Shown piece by piece: positions 62,709 to 64,000 of a stretch of 64,000 bases of DNA (its first letter is position 1; every line of letters begins with the position of its first letter). The notes beneath the pieces are model-generated. The model saw nothing but the letters and a program-made list of their open reading frames with translations. It was not told where the DNA came from and did no database searches. The position numbers and the translations under genes were made by a program. Source of the stretch: Zhongshania antarctica (GTDB lineage: Bacteria; Pseudomonadota; Gammaproteobacteria; Pseudomonadales; Spongiibacteraceae); assembly GCF_014202945.1 (NCBI RefSeq), contig NZ_JACHHW010000004.1:186001-250000 (forward strand), read 5' to 3'.

Positions 62709-63444
62709 AACAATAGCGGTTATTGGCGGAACGGGTTTATGTGATTGGCCAGGTGCCGAGGTGCTTGAAGAGACTGCGCTGGAGACGCCCTACGGTGTGC
62801 CCAGTGCCTTGGTTCAACGGATACGCTATGAATCTGCTGAGTTTTTGTTTCTTGCCCGTCATGGTCACGGGCATGAGATACCGCCACATGCGATTAACTA
62901 CCGCGCGAATATTGCCGCGCTTCAGCAGGCCGGTGTTGATGCCTTGATTGCGGTTAATGCGGTGGGGGGCATTAGTGAGCGCTTTGTCGCAGGTGTTATT
63001 ACTATTCCAGATCAAATTAATGATTACACTTGGGGGCGCCAGCACACCTTTTTTGACGGTAACAATGGCAAAGTTGAGCACATAGATTTTAGCTTCCCCT
63101 ATAGTCAGGATTTGCGTTCTCGTTTGGCTAATGCCGCGGTAGATGCCAATATCGCGATTGAAGACTACGGGGTTTACGCAGTGACCCAAGGGCCGCGCTT
63201 GGAAACGGCGGCAGAAATTCGGCGTCTTGCTAGAGACGGTAACGATATTGTAGGTATGACCGCAATGCCAGAGGCAGCGTTGGCCAGGGAGGCTGGGATT
63301 GACTATGCGTCGATATCTTTAGTGGTCAACCCGGGCGCGGGGCTCAGTGATAATCTGATTACGATCGAAGATATTCGCGCCGTTATCGATACCGGTATGG
63401 TGCAGGTTAAATCCATTCTGGCGCGTTGTATCGCCGAGTATTAA
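62701..63444 (+). CDS. S-methyl-5'-thioinosine/thioadenosine phosphorylase family
   Basis: 247-residue MTAP-type purine nucleoside phosphorylase that recycles polyamine-synthesis by-products. Family motifs are AVIGGTGLCDWPGA, FLARHGHGHEIPPHAINYRANIAALQQAG, AVNAVGGISERFVAG, GPRLETAAEIRRLARDGNDIVGMTAMPEAALAREAG and SLVVNPGAG. In Pseudomonas the protein in the same position, next to csiV, prefers methylthioinosine, so the same substrate is likely here (inference). It overlaps the MscS gene by eight bases. Confidence 0.92.
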   Translation: MGKTIAVIGGTGLCDWPGAEVLEETALETPYGVPSALVQRIRYESAEFLFLARHGHGHEIPPHAINYRANIAALQQAGVDALIAVNAVGGISERFVAGVITIPDQINDYTWGRQHTFFDGNNGKVEHIDFSFPYSQDLRSRLANAAVDANIAIEDYGVYAVTQGPRLETAAEIRRLARDGNDIVGMTAMPEAALAREAGIDYASISLVVNPGAGLSDNLITIEDIRAVIDTGMVQVKSILARCIAEY

Positions 63445-63451
63445 TTGTTAT

Positions 63452-63490
63452 TAAACCGATGGCCGGAGTATTGCCCCGGCCACAGGTTTA
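63452..63490. terminator. Bidirectional terminator between MTIP and csiV
   Basis: TAAACC (63452-63457) pairs with GGTTTA (63485-63490), and TGGCCGG (63460-63466) pairs with CCGGCCA (63476-63482). A two-base internal loop sits on each side. The hairpin follows the MTIP stop and overlaps the csiV stop codon. Confidence 0.75.
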
Positions 63491-64000
63491 TTCTTTCGGC
63501 GCTTTAATTTTTGTTACTTTAATAATGACCCCAAATTTGGGGTGGTCAATAAAGTGCAATTCATCACTGCGCATCCGCCGCTGTTGTTTCATCACCACGA
63601 TTTGCTCAATGGGATGGTCTGCGTCTTGCTGAGCTTGAGCACTGGGCTGAAAATCAGGGTTTTGCTGCTTAAATTGGCGGTATTCTGGGCTGTCTTCAAA
63701 GGCTTTGTCGGCCAGTGAAGACAGTTCTTCAGGCTCATCGTAGCTTTGCGGTTGGTGTGGTAAATAATAATTACCGCTGTGACTACCGTAGCGCACCAGC
63801 CAAAGATTAGTGTCGACATGCAGGTAGCGCTCTACGGCGATGCGAATATAGCCCTCGAGCTCATAGTGTTTTCCGAATTGCCTGCCCCCTTGAATCAAAA
63901 TGGCTGGGGATTTTTTGCGTGGCAGAAGATCTTGTTCCCAGCTTGCTAGAAACAGGGGTCTGTATCGGGACGACATACGCAGGGATTGCGCCGCTTTGGC
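63488..64000 (-). CDS. csiV: CsiV-family protein (partial, N-terminus outside window)
   Basis: The minus-strand frame is open to the window edge (171 visible residues), so the start is missing. Visible is a family pattern of the CsiV type (peptidoglycan-associated envelope protein): PAILIQGGRQFGKHYELEGYIRIAVERYLHVDTNLWLVRYG, then QQRRMRSDELHFIDHPKFGVIIKVTKI at the C-terminus. An ATG at 63976 lies inside this and is not the real start. CsiV homologues have an N-terminal signal peptide, which would lie outside the window. The position next to MTIP matches Pseudomonas (recalled). Confidence 0.88.
   Translation of the reverse strand, partial: AKAAQSLRMSSRYRPLFLASWEQDLLPRKKSPAILIQGGRQFGKHYELEGYIRIAVERYLHVDTNLWLVRYGSHSGNYYLPHQPQSYDEPEELSSLADKAFEDSPEYRQFKQQNPDFQPSAQAQQDADHPIEQIVVMKQQRRMRSDELHFIDHPKFGVIIKVTKIKAPKE

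Overview
This is a chromosomal window from a Gammaproteobacterium. The gene order resembles Pseudomonas in several blocks: mlaA, response-regulator phosphatase, STAS, tal, dusA; ffs, dnaX, ybaB, recR; topA, DUF6586, small protein, then convergent lexA-sulA; and MTIP facing csiV. Base composition is moderate and TTG or GTG starts are frequent. Together these fit a marine Spongiibacteraceae/Cellvibrionales-like lineage, but that placement is inferred from layout and not tested. I see no phage, insertion sequence, CRISPR array or rRNA operon.

Layout. 1-6.0 kb (minus strand): an M16C presequence-type protease cut by the window edge, a glutaminyl-peptide cyclotransferase and MnmC. 6.1-11.9 kb: a complete oligopeptide ABC importer (A-B-C-D-F), whose OppC-type permease has a fibronectin-III-like insert. 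12-18.3 kb: a small unknown gene, FadD and HrpA. 18.4-20.5 kb: an HvfABC/bufferin-type RiPP operon, with a Cys-rich precursor made of 18-residue EGKCG repeats, a DUF692 multi-iron maturase and its DUF2063 partner. 20.6-25.5 kb: MlaA, a PP2C-type response regulator with a STAS partner, a TerB-like protein, transaldolase and DusA. 26-29.4 kb: a TraF-like barrel protein, GltX and tRNA-Ala(GGC). 29.6-37.5 kb: a PHA-system protein, a DegP-type protease, a DUF4136 lipoprotein, 4.5S RNA, DnaX (with a complete frameshift signal), YbaB, RecR, RNase D, YcgL, YcgN and a small membrane protein.

37.6-43.9 kb is the most distinctive block. Five same-strand genes encode a two-FHA protein, a Sel1/caspase-like lipoprotein, an autotransporter-type beta-barrel, an alpha/beta-hydrolase lipoprotein and a membrane Ser/Thr kinase with a threonine-rich N-terminal tail. 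I read it as a candidate phospho-signalling and envelope-protease system, unnamed as far as I know.

43.9-64 kb is mostly housekeeping: CysK, a MoxR/von Willebrand pair, a TrmH-like methyltransferase, AmtB, a glutaredoxin-like protein, a MOSC protein, Slt, Uup, a universal stress protein, TopA, LexA with two SOS boxes and a downstream SulA-like gene, MscS, an MTA/MTI phosphorylase and a cut CsiV gene.

The main candidates for new biology are the FHA-caspase-barrel-hydrolase-kinase cluster and the HvfA-like copper-RiPP operon. Also worth attention are the FN3-bearing OppC, the dnaX frameshift site, and a structured intergenic element near 25.7 kb.
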